Below, piece after piece: positions 34,544-43,911 of a stretch of DNA of 64,000 nucleotides. The number at the start of each line of letters is the position of its first letter. Position 1 is the stretch's first letter. The position numbers and the translations under genes were made by a program. The DNA is taken from positions 127,890 to 191,889 of the forward strand of contig NZ_JACSQI010000003.1 in assembly GCF_014836715.1 (NCBI RefSeq), given 5' to 3'. The notes below the pieces were generated by a model that was given only the letters and a program-made list of their open reading frames with translations, was not told where the DNA came from and ran no database searches. The DNA is from Escherichia whittamii. GTDB taxonomy: Bacteria; Pseudomonadota; Gammaproteobacteria; Enterobacterales; Enterobacteriaceae.

Positions 34544-35236
34544 TTACGACAGCATAAAGGCAACTGCATCCTCGGCATGAATAGCCGTAGTATCAAACAC
34601 AGGCAGAACACTGCGCTCTTCTGGCACCAGTAAACCAATTTCCGTACAGCCAAAAACGACGCCCTGCGCGCCCTGTTCTGCGAGGCGAGCAATCACCTGC
34701 GCATAATAAGCGCGTGATGTTTCGCTAAATTGCCCCAGACACAGTTCTTCAAAAATAATCTGGTTAATTTTCGCCCGCTCATCCGCTTCAGGGATCAGAC
34801 AGTCGATGGAAAATTGCTCCGCCAGTCGCCCACGATAAAAATCCTGTTCCATGGTGTAGCGCGTACCCAGCAGCGCCACGCGAGTCATTCCGGCACGGGT
34901 AATTGCTCGTCCGGTGGCATCCGCAATATGTAAGAAAGGCAGTGAACAACGGGATTCGATAGCATCCGCCACTTTGTGCATCGTATTAGTACATAACACA
35001 ATGCCTTCAGCCCCCGCCCGCTGTAAACCCAGCGCCGCTTCAGCCAGAATTTCTCCTGCTTTGTCCCACTCCCCGCGACGTTGACACTCTTCTATTTCAT
35101 GAAAATCAACGCTATGTAACAGCACTTGCGCAGAGTGAAGCCCACCAAGTCGTTGTTTAATGCCTTCATTTATCAGACGATAGTAAGGAATAGTAGATTC
35201 CCAGCTCATACCACCCAGCAGACCAATTGTTTTCAT
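34544..35236 (-). CDS. ygeA: Broad-specificity amino acid racemase YgeA
   Basis: A 230-aa aspartate/glutamate racemase family protein. The two catalytic cysteines of the PLP-independent mechanism are visible in [11 protein letters not shown] and [11 protein letters not shown], and the glycine-rich start [14 protein letters not shown] is typical. In K-12 it racemises homoserine and other non-canonical amino acids. It converges on lysR; the original lysR end overlapped its 3' end. Confidence 0.93.
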   Translation of the reverse strand: MKTIGLLGGMSWESTIPYYRLINEGIKQRLGGLHSAQVLLHSVDFHEIEECQRRGEWDKAGEILAEAALGLQRAGAEGIVLCTNTMHKVADAIESRCSLPFLHIADATGRAITRAGMTRVALLGTRYTMEQDFYRGRLAEQFSIDCLIPEADERAKINQIIFEELCLGQFSETSRAYYAQVIARLAEQGAQGVVFGCTEIGLLVPEERSVLPVFDTTAIHAEDAVAFMLS

Positions 35237-35315
35237 TCCTTTCTCCTGACTTGTGAGTTAATGCAGCAAGGCTGAATAAGGAACTCAACGGCCTGGCGCC
35301 CGATCTCTATTAGCG

Positions 35316-35347
35316 AAAAAAAGGCCGGATGTACAGCACATCCGGCC
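35316..35347 (-). terminator. araE terminator (REP-like hairpin)
   Basis: A GGCCGGATGT/ACATCCGGCC stem (35323-35347) is followed on the minus strand by seven T residues, immediately after the araE stop. The stem shares the REP core GCCGGATG. Confidence 0.88.
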
Positions 35348-35354
35348 TGTGACA

Positions 35355-35706
35355 TCAGATGCCGATATTTCTCAATTTTTCGCCGGCCATCAGTTTGCGT
35401 TCGATATGCTCCAGCGTGACATTCTTGGTTTCCGGAATGAGCCAGAAGGTAATGCCCACAAACGCAATATTCAGCGCGGTGTAGAGCCAGAACGTACCGG
35501 CAGCACCAATGCTATTGAGCAGTGTCAGGAAGACTGGTTAGCACAAAGTGATCGGTAATGAACGGCAAGGCTCCGGCGATGACCCCGATATCAAGACCGA
35601 ATAACAATCCTGCAACCGCAGCAGCTACCGAAACAAACATATTCATACGACGCGTATCTCGTAGAGGACGCGGCGTTAAAGCAGATTCCGTATTGATAGT
35701 AACCAT
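35355..35706 (-). pseudogene. araE: araE, L-arabinose:H+ symporter, internally deleted and frameshifted
   Basis: Only the two ends of the roughly 472-aa sugar porter remain. The first 58 codons ([16 protein letters not shown] through ITDHFVLTS, with the first membrane helix) run from 35706 to about 35533. The last 59 or so codons ([16 protein letters not shown] through KLRNIGI) run to 35355. They are joined near 35525-35535, but the C-terminal part is in another frame, so translation from the start ends after S-L-P-D-T-A-Q. About 1,070 bp, including ten or so membrane helices, are missing relative to the K-12 length. The gene cannot make a transporter. There is no insertion element at the junction. 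Confidence 0.95.
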
Positions 35707-35767
35707 TTTTTCCTGCCAGCAGAGAATAAGACATAGTGAAAAAATACGTGAACAACTCATACAGGTG

Positions 35768-35805
35768 TCAGGTCGGAATTAGCATAAATATGGATTAAAT
35801 TGCTA
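35768..35805 (-). promoter_or_regulatory. AraC I1-I2-type operator of the araE promoter
   Basis: Read on the minus strand, TAGCAATTTAATCCATA (35805-35789) matches the strong AraC half-site pattern TAGC-N7-TCCATA, and TGCTAATTCCGACCTGA (35784-35768) matches the weaker I2 type. The 21-bp repeat spacing is that of araBAD and araE. A possible CRP half-site (TGTGA at about 35819) lies upstream. The rest of 35707-35974 is AT-rich with no gene seen. The control region is intact although the gene is dead. Confidence 0.8.
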
Positions 35806-35974
35806 CGACATGCGGTTATGTGATGGACATTCCAATTTTCAAATTAAGTAAAATTATTGACGTTATTATTAACTACATAATTTTAAAGTAGATAAAACTC
35901 ATAAAATTTATTAATTGATAATTTATATGGATTATTTCATAACCGAGATATGGATTATGATGATCTGCTGGTAT

Positions 35975-35998
35975 AAAAAACCCTGCCATATGGCAGGG
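35975..35998 (-). terminator. kduD intrinsic terminator
   Basis: A perfect CCCTGCCAT/ATGGCAGGG stem (35981-35998) with six T on the minus strand, 23 bp after the kduD stop. Confidence 0.92.
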
Positions 35999-36020
35999 TC
36001 ATAAAAATGAATTGAATAAC

Positions 36021-36782
36021 TTAACGCGCCAGCCAGCCGCCATCTACGGCGATGGTATAACCATTCACATAGTCTGAAGCACTGGAGGCAAGGAACACCA
36101 CTGGCCCCATTAGATCGCTCGGCAATCCCCAACGCCCTGCCGGGATGCGGTCAAGAATTTCCGCACTACGCTTTTCATCAGCCCGCAGTTGTTGGGTATT
36201 GTTGGTCGCCATGTAGCCCGGAGCAATCGCATTAACGTTGATGTTATGTTTTGCCCATTCGTTCGCCATCAGGCGGGTCACGCCCATCACGCCGCTTTTT
36301 GATGCGGTATACGAAGGTACGCGGATCCCGCCCTGAAATGAGAGCATCGAAGCGATATTGATAATCTTGCCGCCGTTGCCCTGTGCAATGAAGTGTTTCG
36401 CCGCTGCCTGGGACATGAAGAATACACTTTTGATGTTCAGGTTCATCACATCGTCCCAGTCTTTTTCACTGAAATCGAGAGCATCTTCACGGCGAATCAA
36501 TCCGGCATTATTCACCAGGATATCAATATGGCCGAACTCTGCTACCGCACGATCCAGAAGTGCAGGAATGCCATCAATCTGACGTAGATCGGCGGTCAGG
36601 CTTAAAAAACGACGACCCAGCGCCGTGACCTGTTCAATGGTTTCTGTCGGTTCAACGATATTAATACCGACGATATCACAGCCCGCTTGCGCTAGTCCCA
36701 GCGCCATCCCCTGCCCCAGTCCAGTGTCACAACCAGTGACTACCGCAACTTTACCATCAAGAGAAAATTCTTTTAAAATCAT
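36021..36782 (-). CDS. kduD: 2-dehydro-3-deoxy-D-gluconate 5-dehydrogenase
   Basis: A 253-aa short-chain dehydrogenase that reduces or oxidises 2,5-diketo-3-deoxygluconate/KDG in hexuronate use. It has the Rossmann motif TGCDTGLGQG (about 17-26), NNAG and the catalytic Y-T-A-S-K. It is downstream of kduI with a 28-bp gap and probably in one operon with it. The length equals K-12. Confidence 0.95.
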   Translation of the reverse strand: MILKEFSLDGKVAVVTGCDTGLGQGMALGLAQAGCDIVGINIVEPTETIEQVTALGRRFLSLTADLRQIDGIPALLDRAVAEFGHIDILVNNAGLIRREDALDFSEKDWDDVMNLNIKSVFFMSQAAAKHFIAQGNGGKIINIASMLSFQGGIRVPSYTASKSGVMGVTRLMANEWAKHNINVNAIAPGYMATNNTQQLRADEKRSAEILDRIPAGRWGLPSDLMGPVVFLASSASDYVNGYTIAVDGGWLAR

Positions 36783-36810
36783 AATAATACCTTATTCATT
36801 TTGCCCGCAA

Positions 36811-37647
36811 TTAGCGCAGGTCTTTAACGGCAACGTGGTCCATATCATCAAAGACCTGGTTTTCACCTACCATGCCCCAGATAAAGGTATAAGCTTTGGT
36901 CCCTACGCCGGAGTGGATAGACCAACTCGGGGAAATTACTGCCTGCTCGTTATGCATCACAATGTGACGCGTTTCTTGCGGTTGCCCCATCATGTGGAAA
37001 ACACAGGCGTCATCATCCATGTTGAAATAGAAGTAAACTTCCATCCGACGCTCGTGGGTGTGGCACGGCATGGTATTCCACAGGTTTCCCGGAGCCAGCT
37101 CCGTCAGCCCCATGCTCAACTGGCAGGTTTCCAGCACATCTGGCACAAAATATTTGTTAATTGTGCGACGATTACTGGTGATGTTATCGCCCAGCGTAAC
37201 CGGAGCGACTTCAGCCGGGGTCACTTTTTTAGTGGGATAGGTAGTATGGGCAGGTGCGCAGTTGTAATAAAACTTCGCCGGAGTGGCACTATCAATGCTG
37301 GCAAAAACCACTTCTTTTGCACCTTTACCAATATAGAGAGCGTCGCGGTGACCGATTTCGTAGCATTGACCATCGACGGTAATCGTACCAGCGCCGCCAA
37401 TATTAATAACGCCCAGCTCGCGACGTTCCAGGAAGTAGCTCACGCCCAGTTGTTTTCCAACTTCCCCACCAACGGAAACCGTTTTTGCTACCGGCATAAT
37501 GCCGCCAACAATAATGCGGTCAATGTGGCTGTAAACCATCGTGTACTCATCCGCAACGAATACCTTTTCAACCAAAAATTCATTACGCAGCCCCTGGGTA
37601 TCCAGCGTTTTTGCATGCGCACTGTGGATGCTCTGTCTTACGTCCAC
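36811..37647 (-). CDS. kduI: 4-deoxy-L-threo-5-hexosulose-uronate ketol-isomerase
   Basis: A 278-aa cupin zinc isomerase that converts 5-keto-4-deoxyuronate to 2,5-diketo-3-deoxygluconate, the step before KduD. Metal-site segments are visible in [18 protein letters not shown] (His, His, Glu). It is first in the kduI-kduD operon, with KdgR-type boxes upstream. Confidence 0.95.
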   Translation of the reverse strand: MDVRQSIHSAHAKTLDTQGLRNEFLVEKVFVADEYTMVYSHIDRIIVGGIMPVAKTVSVGGEVGKQLGVSYFLERRELGVINIGGAGTITVDGQCYEIGHRDALYIGKGAKEVVFASIDSATPAKFYYNCAPAHTTYPTKKVTPAEVAPVTLGDNITSNRRTINKYFVPDVLETCQLSMGLTELAPGNLWNTMPCHTHERRMEVYFYFNMDDDACVFHMMGQPQETRHIVMHNEQAVISPSWSIHSGVGTKAYTFIWGMVGENQVFDDMDHVAVKDLR

Positions 37648-37690
37648 ATCAACCTCCGATAATCATTGAACTGTAAAATCACAACGATTG

Positions 37691-37777
37691 TGAAACATCG
37701 TTTCGTTTTATTCTTTAAAGGATGATATGCCTGCACAGTGTGCTTTTCAATCAAAAATAAAACATTGTTTCATTTTT
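37691..37777 (-). promoter_or_regulatory. Two KdgR-type boxes before kduI
   Basis: TGAAACATCGTTTCGTTTTA (37691-37710) and AATAAAACATTGTTTCATTT (37756-37775) both fit the KdgR palindrome built on TGAAAC/GTTTCA. They lie about 43 and 108 bp upstream of the kduI start, so pectin or uronate intermediates should induce the operon. Confidence 0.65.
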
Positions 37778-37925
37778 TGATAAGGGATTGAGAAAAGTGT
37801 CGCGTCGATCACGAATAGGTCAGGTGAAGGAAAAATTCAGAGTCTATAGGGTATGTGCGCAGACGTGCCAACCATCATCATGAAATTGCTTGATGGCGGC
37901 AGATGTTTAACGAATAGAAAGGAAT

Positions 37926-39113
37926 TTAGATCTGGTCGTCACGTTCAATAGTTAACGCCACGCCCTGACCGCCACCAATACAAAGTGTAGCCAGTCCTTT
38001 ACGCGCATTGCGTTTTACCATTTCATGGACCAAAGAAACCAGAATGCGGCAACCGGATGCGCCAATCGGGTGACCCAACGCAATTGCGCCACCGTTAACA
38101 TTGACCCGACGTTCATCCCATTCGAGCATTTTGCCAACGGAAAGCGCCTGTGCGGCAAACGCTTCATTAGCCTCAATAAGATCGACATCAGAAAGCTGCC
38201 AGCCCACACGCTCAAGGCAACGGCGAGTCGCATATACCGGCGCAATCCCCATCAGTGCAGGATCGACACCAACACTGGCAAAGGCGCGAATACGTGCCAG
38301 CACGGGTAAATTCAATGCTCGCGCTTTGGCTTCGCTCATCATCATTACCGCAGCAGCACCATCATTAATCGATGAAGCATTACCCGCAGTAACCGAACCG
38401 TGGCTATCAAATGACGGATTTAAGCTAGCCAGCCCTTCTGCGCTGGCATCCGTACGCGGCTGCTCATCGGTATCAACAATCAGTAGCTGCCCATTGTTTT
38501 GCGTTCTTACCGGGACAATCTCATCTTTGAATCGTCCAGCGTCAATGGCCGCCCGCGCTTTTTGTTGTGAACTAAGTGCATAGGCATCTTGTAATTGACG
38601 ACTGATACCATATTCACGCGCCAGATTTTCGGCAGTGACACCAATATGGTAATCATTGAACGCATCCCATAAGCCATCATGCACCAGACTATCAACCAGT
38701 TGGCTATCGCCAAGCTGTGCTCCGGTACGGCTATCAGTCAATACATGCGGTGCGCGACTCATGTTTTCCTGACCACCGGCGATAACAATATCAGCCTCGC
38801 CACATTGGATCGCTTGTGTGGCAAGATGCAGTGCTTTTAGCCCGGAACCACAAACATCATTAATTGTAATTGCCGAAACGCTGTTGGGTAGACCACCTTT
38901 AATGGCCGATTGCCGTGCTGGATTCTGCCCTGCCCCTGCGGTCAGAACCTGCCCCAGAATCACTTCATCTACCGCTGGTGCAGCAACGCCAGTGCGTTCT
39001 AATAACGCTTTCACGACCAGGCTACCAAGTTCCACGGCAGAATGGCCAGCCAACGCTCCACGAAAGCAGCCGATAGGTGTTCGTAACGCACCGACAATCA
39101 CTACGTCTTTCAT
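37926..39113 (-). CDS. yqeF: Acetyl-CoA acetyltransferase-like thiolase YqeF
   Basis: A 395-aa thiolase with the acyl-accepting cysteine in NDVCGSGLKAL (about 87), the catalytic histidine block NVNGGAIALGHPIGASG and the second cysteine block LCIGGGQG. The start at 39113 is chosen over the GTG one codon earlier. K-12 YqeF, as I recall it, ends two residues earlier. No partner ato or fad genes are nearby, so the pathway is not shown. Divergent from yqeG. Confidence 0.92.
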   Translation of the reverse strand: MKDVVIVGALRTPIGCFRGALAGHSAVELGSLVVKALLERTGVAAPAVDEVILGQVLTAGAGQNPARQSAIKGGLPNSVSAITINDVCGSGLKALHLATQAIQCGEADIVIAGGQENMSRAPHVLTDSRTGAQLGDSQLVDSLVHDGLWDAFNDYHIGVTAENLAREYGISRQLQDAYALSSQQKARAAIDAGRFKDEIVPVRTQNNGQLLIVDTDEQPRTDASAEGLASLNPSFDSHGSVTAGNASSINDGAAAVMMMSEAKARALNLPVLARIRAFASVGVDPALMGIAPVYATRRCLERVGWQLSDVDLIEANEAFAAQALSVGKMLEWDERRVNVNGGAIALGHPIGASGCRILVSLVHEMVKRNARKGLATLCIGGGQGVALTIERDDQI

Positions 39114-39185
39114 CACAACCTCGCACAGATTAACAGCGCAATAGTAAATGATTGTTAATGAAAATTATTTTAAATGTTTAAAAAT

Positions 39186-39201
39186 AGTGATTTTTATCAC
39201 A
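39186..39201. promoter_or_regulatory. CRP/FNR-type dyad in the yqeF-yqeG gap
   Basis: AGTGATTTTTATCACA matches a CRP site (TGTGA-N6-TCACA) except for its first base, and also fits 8 of 10 bases of FNR (TTGAT-N4-ATCAA). It lies 73 bp from the yqeF start. The 12-mer core GATTTTTATCAC recurs upstream of xdhA and ygeW. Confidence 0.55.
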
Positions 39202-39367
39202 AAGGAAATTCACCGGAATGAGGGATGGATACCCAGCTGGCACGCAAGGTTTGCATCGACTAACACATGAATCCATGGGGAGATATGGCGTTAATCTCCC
39301 ATATCTGACCTGGTTTATGGTAAATTGCCCTCCATTTTTCTTAATTTGTAGATGATACGTTCAAATA

Positions 39368-40597
39368 ATGTCTAAAATTTGGTCAAAAGAAGAAACTCTC
39401 TGGAGCTTCGCACTTTACGGCACAGCCGTTGGCGCAGGCACGCTCTTTCTCCCTATTCAGCTAGGTTCAGCGGGAGCGGTAGTCCTGTTTATTACAGCAC
39501 TGGTCGCATGGCCTTTAACATATTGGCCACATAAGGCCCTGTGCCAGTTCATCCTTTCGTCAAAAACATCCGCAGGTGAAGGGATTACTGGCGCAGTAAC
39601 TCATTACTATGGCAAAAAGATCGGCAATCTGATTACCACTCTTTACTTCATTGCTTTTTTTGTCGTCGTGTTGATATATGCAGTGGCAATCACCAATTCG
39701 CTGACAGAACAGCTGGCAAAGCATATGGTCATCGACCTGCGCATTCGTATGCTGGTGAGTCTGGGGGTTGTGTTAATTCTGAATCTCATTTTTCTGATGG
39801 GGCGCCATGCCACAATTCGGGTAATGGGATTTTTGGTGTTTCCACTGATTGCCTATTTCTTATTTCTTTCTTTCTACCTCGTTGGTAGTTGGCAACCAGC
39901 TCTATTAACTACCCAGGTAGAGTTCAATCAGAATACCCTTCACCAGATATGGATATCGATTCCCGTGATGGTTTTCGCCTTTAGCCATACGCCCATTATT
40001 TCTACGTTTGCTATTGATAGACGTGAAAAATATGGCGAACACGCTATGGATAAATGCAAAAAAATTATGAAAGTCGCTTATCTCATCATCTGCGTGAGCG
40101 TACTGTTCTTCGTCTTTAGCTGCCTGTTATCAATACCACCGTCTTATATTGAAACAGCTAAAGAAGAGGGAGTTACTATTTTATCGGCACTTTCTATGCT
40201 GCCAAATGCCCCTGCATGGCTGTCGATTTCTGGAATTATTGTCGCGGTTGTAGCAATGTCTAAATCGTTTTTAGGTACCTACTTTGGTGTTATTGAAGGT
40301 GCAACAGAATTAGTCAAAACAACGCTACAGCAGGCAGGGGTTAAAAAAAGCCGTGCATTTAACCGCGCGCTGTCAATTATGTTAGTATCACTGATTACTT
40401 TCATCGTTTGCTGCATCAACCCTAATGCAATTTCGATGATTTACGCGATCAGTGGTCCACTTATTGCCATGATTCTTTTTATCATGCCAACGTTGTCAAC
40501 ATATCTCATCCCGGCACTTAAGCCCTGGCGTTCCATCGGAAATCTAATTACGTTGATCGTCGGTATCCTGTGCGTATCGGTAATGTTCTTTAGCTAA
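39368..40597 (+). CDS. yqeG: HAAAP-family amino acid permease YqeG
   Basis: A 409-aa inner-membrane protein with about eleven hydrophobic segments, related to the serine/threonine/tryptophan carriers SdaC, TdcC, Mtr and TnaB (N-terminal GTAVGAGTLFLPI motif and FAFSHTPIISTF). K-12 YqeG has been linked to serine or threonine transport. It lies at the left border of the ETT2 relic. The start has a poor ribosome-binding site but gives the K-12 length. Confidence 0.92.
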   Translation: MSKIWSKEETLWSFALYGTAVGAGTLFLPIQLGSAGAVVLFITALVAWPLTYWPHKALCQFILSSKTSAGEGITGAVTHYYGKKIGNLITTLYFIAFFVVVLIYAVAITNSLTEQLAKHMVIDLRIRMLVSLGVVLILNLIFLMGRHATIRVMGFLVFPLIAYFLFLSFYLVGSWQPALLTTQVEFNQNTLHQIWISIPVMVFAFSHTPIISTFAIDRREKYGEHAMDKCKKIMKVAYLIICVSVLFFVFSCLLSIPPSYIETAKEEGVTILSALSMLPNAPAWLSISGIIVAVVAMSKSFLGTYFGVIEGATELVKTTLQQAGVKKSRAFNRALSIMLVSLITFIVCCINPNAISMIYAISGPLIAMILFIMPTLSTYLIPALKPWRSIGNLITLIVGILCVSVMFFS

Positions 40598-40608
40598 TCA
40601 CAGATGTG

Positions 40609-40642
40609 AATGGTTCAAAATAACCACTATTTTGAACCATTC
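40609..40642 (+). terminator. Hairpin after yqeG
   Basis: A 14-bp dyad AATGGTTCAAAAT.../ATTTTGAACCATT follows the yqeG stop by about 12 bp. It lacks a clear U tract. The remaining 40643-41057 stretch is AT-rich, with no gene seen, and forms the yqeH upstream region. Confidence 0.55.
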
Positions 40643-41057
40643 CAATTCTTACCATGCATATCTTGCATTGTTCTCCCTCCCCAAGCGGCCCATAACTTAA
40701 ACTAGCATTATCAAGCTGTTATCCTAAATAAAAATCTGAACATCTTAATTAAGACTATTTAAGATGCATCACTTAGATTTACAAGATATCTTCTGGTCAT
40801 TCGAAAACAATTTGCAGTATAGATATTCTTAATACATTAGGCACTTGTCTGATTTGCAATAAGGTCGACATGATTAACTGAGTGAAATCCAATCATATTT
40901 AAAGCTTAATGATACACACTTAAATATGCCATTAAGAATAATATCAAATACGGATTAAACACAATTCCTCATAAAAATCTTACTAAATCAGAGTGTATTG
41001 ACATCATCAATAACCAATGAAATTATGCAATTATCTATGAATAGGGAGGTTATTAAC

Positions 41058-41690
41058 ATGAGGCTTTGTAGTCGCTATAAAAGTCTTACATGCAATAGTT
41101 GCTCAATGCATTGCCAAATAATGCCAGAAAAATCACCACGTTTGCAGTATTGTGCAAATGCATGTTTTTGCATGTGGCCTGAAGATAGTTCTTACTTTAA
41201 TCGTGGCGTGGTTGAAGATATATTAAGTAAAAACCACAATGCTCGATTAAGCGGATATATTTTTGTAGATTTTTCAGTAAGCTTTTTACGTCTTTTTTTA
41301 GAGCATGACTGGATCGACTATCTCACGAGTACTGAGATGGGAATTGTGTTAGTAAGCGATCGAAATATGCAATCTCTTGCTAATTACTGGAGAAAACACA
41401 ACTCCTCGATATCAGCCATTATATATAATGACGATGGACTGGATGTTGCCAACGAAAAGATCAGGCAACTATTCATTGGCCGTTATTTGTCATTTACCAG
41501 AGGCAATACGTTAACTCAAATGGAATTCACCATAATGGGACATATGGTTTCTGGTTATAATCCATATCAGATTGCAGAGGTTCTTGATATGGATATCCGT
41601 AGCATCTACGCCTACAAGCAAAGAATTGAAAAAAGGATGGGTGGTAAAATAAACGAATTATTTATCCGTTCACACTCCGTTCAGCACTGA
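41058..41690 (+). CDS. yqeH: LuxR-type regulator YqeH (ETT2 relic)
   Basis: A 210-aa protein with a cysteine-rich N terminus (CSRYKSLTCNSCSMHC, then CANACFCMW), which may bind metal or form disulfides. A C-terminal LuxR/GerE helix-turn-helix includes LTQMEFTIMGHMVSGYNPYQ and the recognition-helix stretch MDIRSIYAYKQRIEKRMG (about 155-200). The start at 41058 has an AGGGAGG ribosome-binding site; the frame is open 20 codons upstream without one. It is AT-rich and the first gene of the ETT2 region. I remember K-12 YqeH at the same length. The target genes are unknown. Confidence 0.9.
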   Translation: MRLCSRYKSLTCNSCSMHCQIMPEKSPRLQYCANACFCMWPEDSSYFNRGVVEDILSKNHNARLSGYIFVDFSVSFLRLFLEHDWIDYLTSTEMGIVLVSDRNMQSLANYWRKHNSSISAIIYNDDGLDVANEKIRQLFIGRYLSFTRGNTLTQMEFTIMGHMVSGYNPYQIAEVLDMDIRSIYAYKQRIEKRMGGKINELFIRSHSVQH

Positions 41691-41722
41691 AACGTTACTA
41701 TCGATAATAATAAGCATTGTAT

Positions 41723-41743
41723 ATACGGGCACTCCCGTATTTT
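41723..41743 (+). terminator. yqeH terminator
   Basis: ATACGGG/CCCGTAT stem with a CACT loop followed by TTTT, 33 bp after yqeH. The rest of the gap to yqeI (41744-42025) is very AT-rich and contains no visible gene. Confidence 0.7.
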
Positions 41744-42025
41744 ATCACATGAACTTTTAATTCAGTTTATTAGAGCGCTTATTTAATTATGTAACCCTAG
41801 CGTACTACCGCAAAAATGAAGAGATATTGCGATAGAAAAATGCATCAAGACAACTGCCAGGAGTGTTAAATTTGTTAATCTGCATGGAATTTTAAGTTGC
41901 ATTGACATGTTATAATTATAATTTGCATGATAAATATAAAATTAATATATATTTATTTCATGAATACTAATATACTTATCAAACTATATAATTTCAATTT
42001 ACTTAATTTTGTGTTTTATTGACGT

Positions 42026-42841
42026 ATGTACTGGATTATTAACAATAATATTGAGTTCTGGCCAGAGCACAAAAAACTAATTTCGGTACATGACGCCGAG
42101 CTTAACGCCATTCTGACAACGCCAGCAAGCAGGTGCTTATCGCTGCTACTCGAAGCCTTTCCGGATGTGGTTGCACAACAAGATTTTTTCTCCAGAGTCT
42201 GGGAAGAAGAAGGCATGCGAGTACCGGTCAACACGTTATATCAAAATATATCGATTATCAGACGCGGGTTTCGAACGGTTGGTGAAACCAATCATTCGCT
42301 TATTGCAACCGTGCCGAGAAAAGGGTTTAAGATCAGTAATGATATAAACATAGAAAACCATGTAATAATCCCTTCTGCAGATGCTCAAAAGACCATATCT
42401 CCCCAATGCTTGAACGTTAAAGATGAGTTTAAAGAGACAAGTGCTCAACCAAATAATCATCTCAGAAATATAGTCAGGCTATCTAAAAATTATTTACCCA
42501 TGCTAAGTGCATTTAGTGTAGGTTTGCTTACCGCATTTTTTCTCTGGCACAATAGTCAACCCAAATCATTCTTTAAAGATTACAAAACTGTTGCACAAAT
42601 AAATGGTTGCCATTTCAATGTTACAGAAGATAGCATTGATGGGTTGAAAGATCTCGATAAATATAAGAACCGTATATTAGGATCTGGAATTGATTGTAAA
42701 AAGTATCCCTGGCTATATTTACCTCTCGATAAGTCGTCTCCTGGATTGATTGTTATGGCATGCAAGAAAAACCACAGTAATAACACAGTTGCAGACTGTT
42801 TAACTCTATCGTATCGTGGAGTTAAACATGATTCGTTATAA
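42026..42841 (+). CDS. yqeI: Membrane-bound winged-helix regulator YqeI (ToxR/CadC/VtrA-like)
   Basis: A 271-aa one-component membrane regulator. An N-terminal OmpR/PhoB-type winged helix (about 1-105, with SRVWEEEGMRVPVNTLYQNI and ATVPRKGFKI) is followed by a linker, one membrane segment (about 157-175, MLSAFSVGLLTAFFLWHN) and a periplasmic domain with four cysteines (195, 224, 246, 258). The 3' end overlaps yqeJ by 14 bp, the arrangement of ToxR/ToxS- and VtrA/VtrC-like pairs in which the small partner completes a periplasmic sensor. The signal and targets are unknown. It belongs to the ETT2 region. Confidence 0.9.
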   Translation: MYWIINNNIEFWPEHKKLISVHDAELNAILTTPASRCLSLLLEAFPDVVAQQDFFSRVWEEEGMRVPVNTLYQNISIIRRGFRTVGETNHSLIATVPRKGFKISNDINIENHVIIPSADAQKTISPQCLNVKDEFKETSAQPNNHLRNIVRLSKNYLPMLSAFSVGLLTAFFLWHNSQPKSFFKDYKTVAQINGCHFNVTEDSIDGLKDLDKYKNRILGSGIDCKKYPWLYLPLDKSSPGLIVMACKKNHSNNTVADCLTLSYRGVKHDSL

Positions 42842-43310
42842 AAAAATGCTGTTTATTATTATATGCTTTTTCAGTGGTTTCATTTTATTCATTGCCTATC
42901 ATTATTCCAAAGAGCAAATAGTATACAATGAGAAATGCACGGCCAATTGGGTTATATTTAATGACCAGGGAAGGGCTAATCTCACGATTGACTTTATGTA
43001 TAATAAAAATAAAAAGACAGGAACGGTTGCACTTAGCGGCACCTGGAAACAAAACACAAACACATATAAATCATTTCGCCGAGATATTGAATATACATGG
43101 ATTGAAAATTATGACACTTTGCATCTTACCTCTACCAAAATAAATAAATTTGATATCATTGATCAAATTTCAGATGATAACCTGGCACAACTCTTGCCTG
43201 ATTTTTATATATTTCCAGGAAAAATGATAAGCTATAACATACAAAAACAGAACAACCATGATTTTCTTTTTAGCATTGGCAATAGAGCAATTATGTATTG
43301 TGCAAGGTAA
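42828..43310 (+). CDS. yqeJ: Small membrane partner protein YqeJ
   Basis: A 160-aa protein with an N-terminal membrane anchor (about 7-24, MLFIIICFFSGFILFIAY) and a periplasmic beta-rich domain with cysteines near residue 37 and residue 158 that could pair. The start at 42828 (MIRYKK) has a GTGGAG ribosome-binding site inside the end of yqeI; an in-frame ATG four codons earlier would not. Position and topology resemble FidL/VtrC/ToxS-type partners of membrane winged-helix regulators. No enzymatic motif is visible. Confidence 0.87.
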   Translation: MIRYKKMLFIIICFFSGFILFIAYHYSKEQIVYNEKCTANWVIFNDQGRANLTIDFMYNKNKKTGTVALSGTWKQNTNTYKSFRRDIEYTWIENYDTLHLTSTKINKFDIIDQISDDNLAQLLPDFYIFPGKMISYNIQKQNNHDFLFSIGNRAIMYCAR

Positions 43311-43911
43311 TAAAACAACCTGATGCTATATCTGTAATTGAAAACCAAAATAACAAATGTAATATTTCTGTCGCCAGAATATAATCTTTATGTATTTTGA
43401 TATCCATCATCATATCTGACATATCATACGGCAATCCTCTCTCCCATTCAAATTACATCCTTCATTAAAAAATCCTTCCGCACTCCACTATGACGATAAT
43501 GGTATAAAAATAACGTCTGGTTCGCACAGGAATATTTAAGAGAGCAAATGAATACAATAGCTGTTAATAAATAAAATCACTATTGCAATAATTCTTGCAA
43601 ATCAAATTGTCATTCGACGCATAACTATTCCTCACGGCATGTCATTTTATCTTAAATGTACAATCACATTAAGTTAAGAAATGTGATAATAATAATTTTA
43701 TCAATACGTTCCAATGAGTTATATACTCACATGATTAACCAGCATTAATTAAGAATATTTCAGATTACAATCACATCAAGCTAATATAAATTAACTTAAA
43801 CAATCATAATTAATTTCGTAAATATAAATATCAAATGAAATATATGAATATCAGTTATATCTGTTACTCATGCAGGATGCAAAAAACCACAAACTTAATA
43901 GAGGTGAGCTA
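43311..43911. other. AT-rich non-coding gap at an ETT2 deletion
   Basis: A 601-bp very AT-rich stretch between yqeJ and ygeH. I remember K-12 having yqeK, ygeF and ygeG (a secretion chaperone) here; none is present. A nine-codon frame with a ribosome-binding site (ATGAATACAATAGC at about 43548) is too short to call. The 3' part should hold the ygeH promoter. AT-rich DNA like this is typically bound by H-NS. Confidence 0.6.

Noticed and set aside
36625..37662. 345-codon open frame on the plus strand through kduI
   Set aside because: Antisense shadow of kduI and kduD with no recognisable domain; long only because of codon usage on the other strand.
43548..43574. Nine-codon frame with a ribosome-binding site in the yqeJ-ygeH gap
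   Set aside because: Too short to distinguish from a chance start; possibly the stub of a deleted ETT2 gene, but nothing is recognisable.
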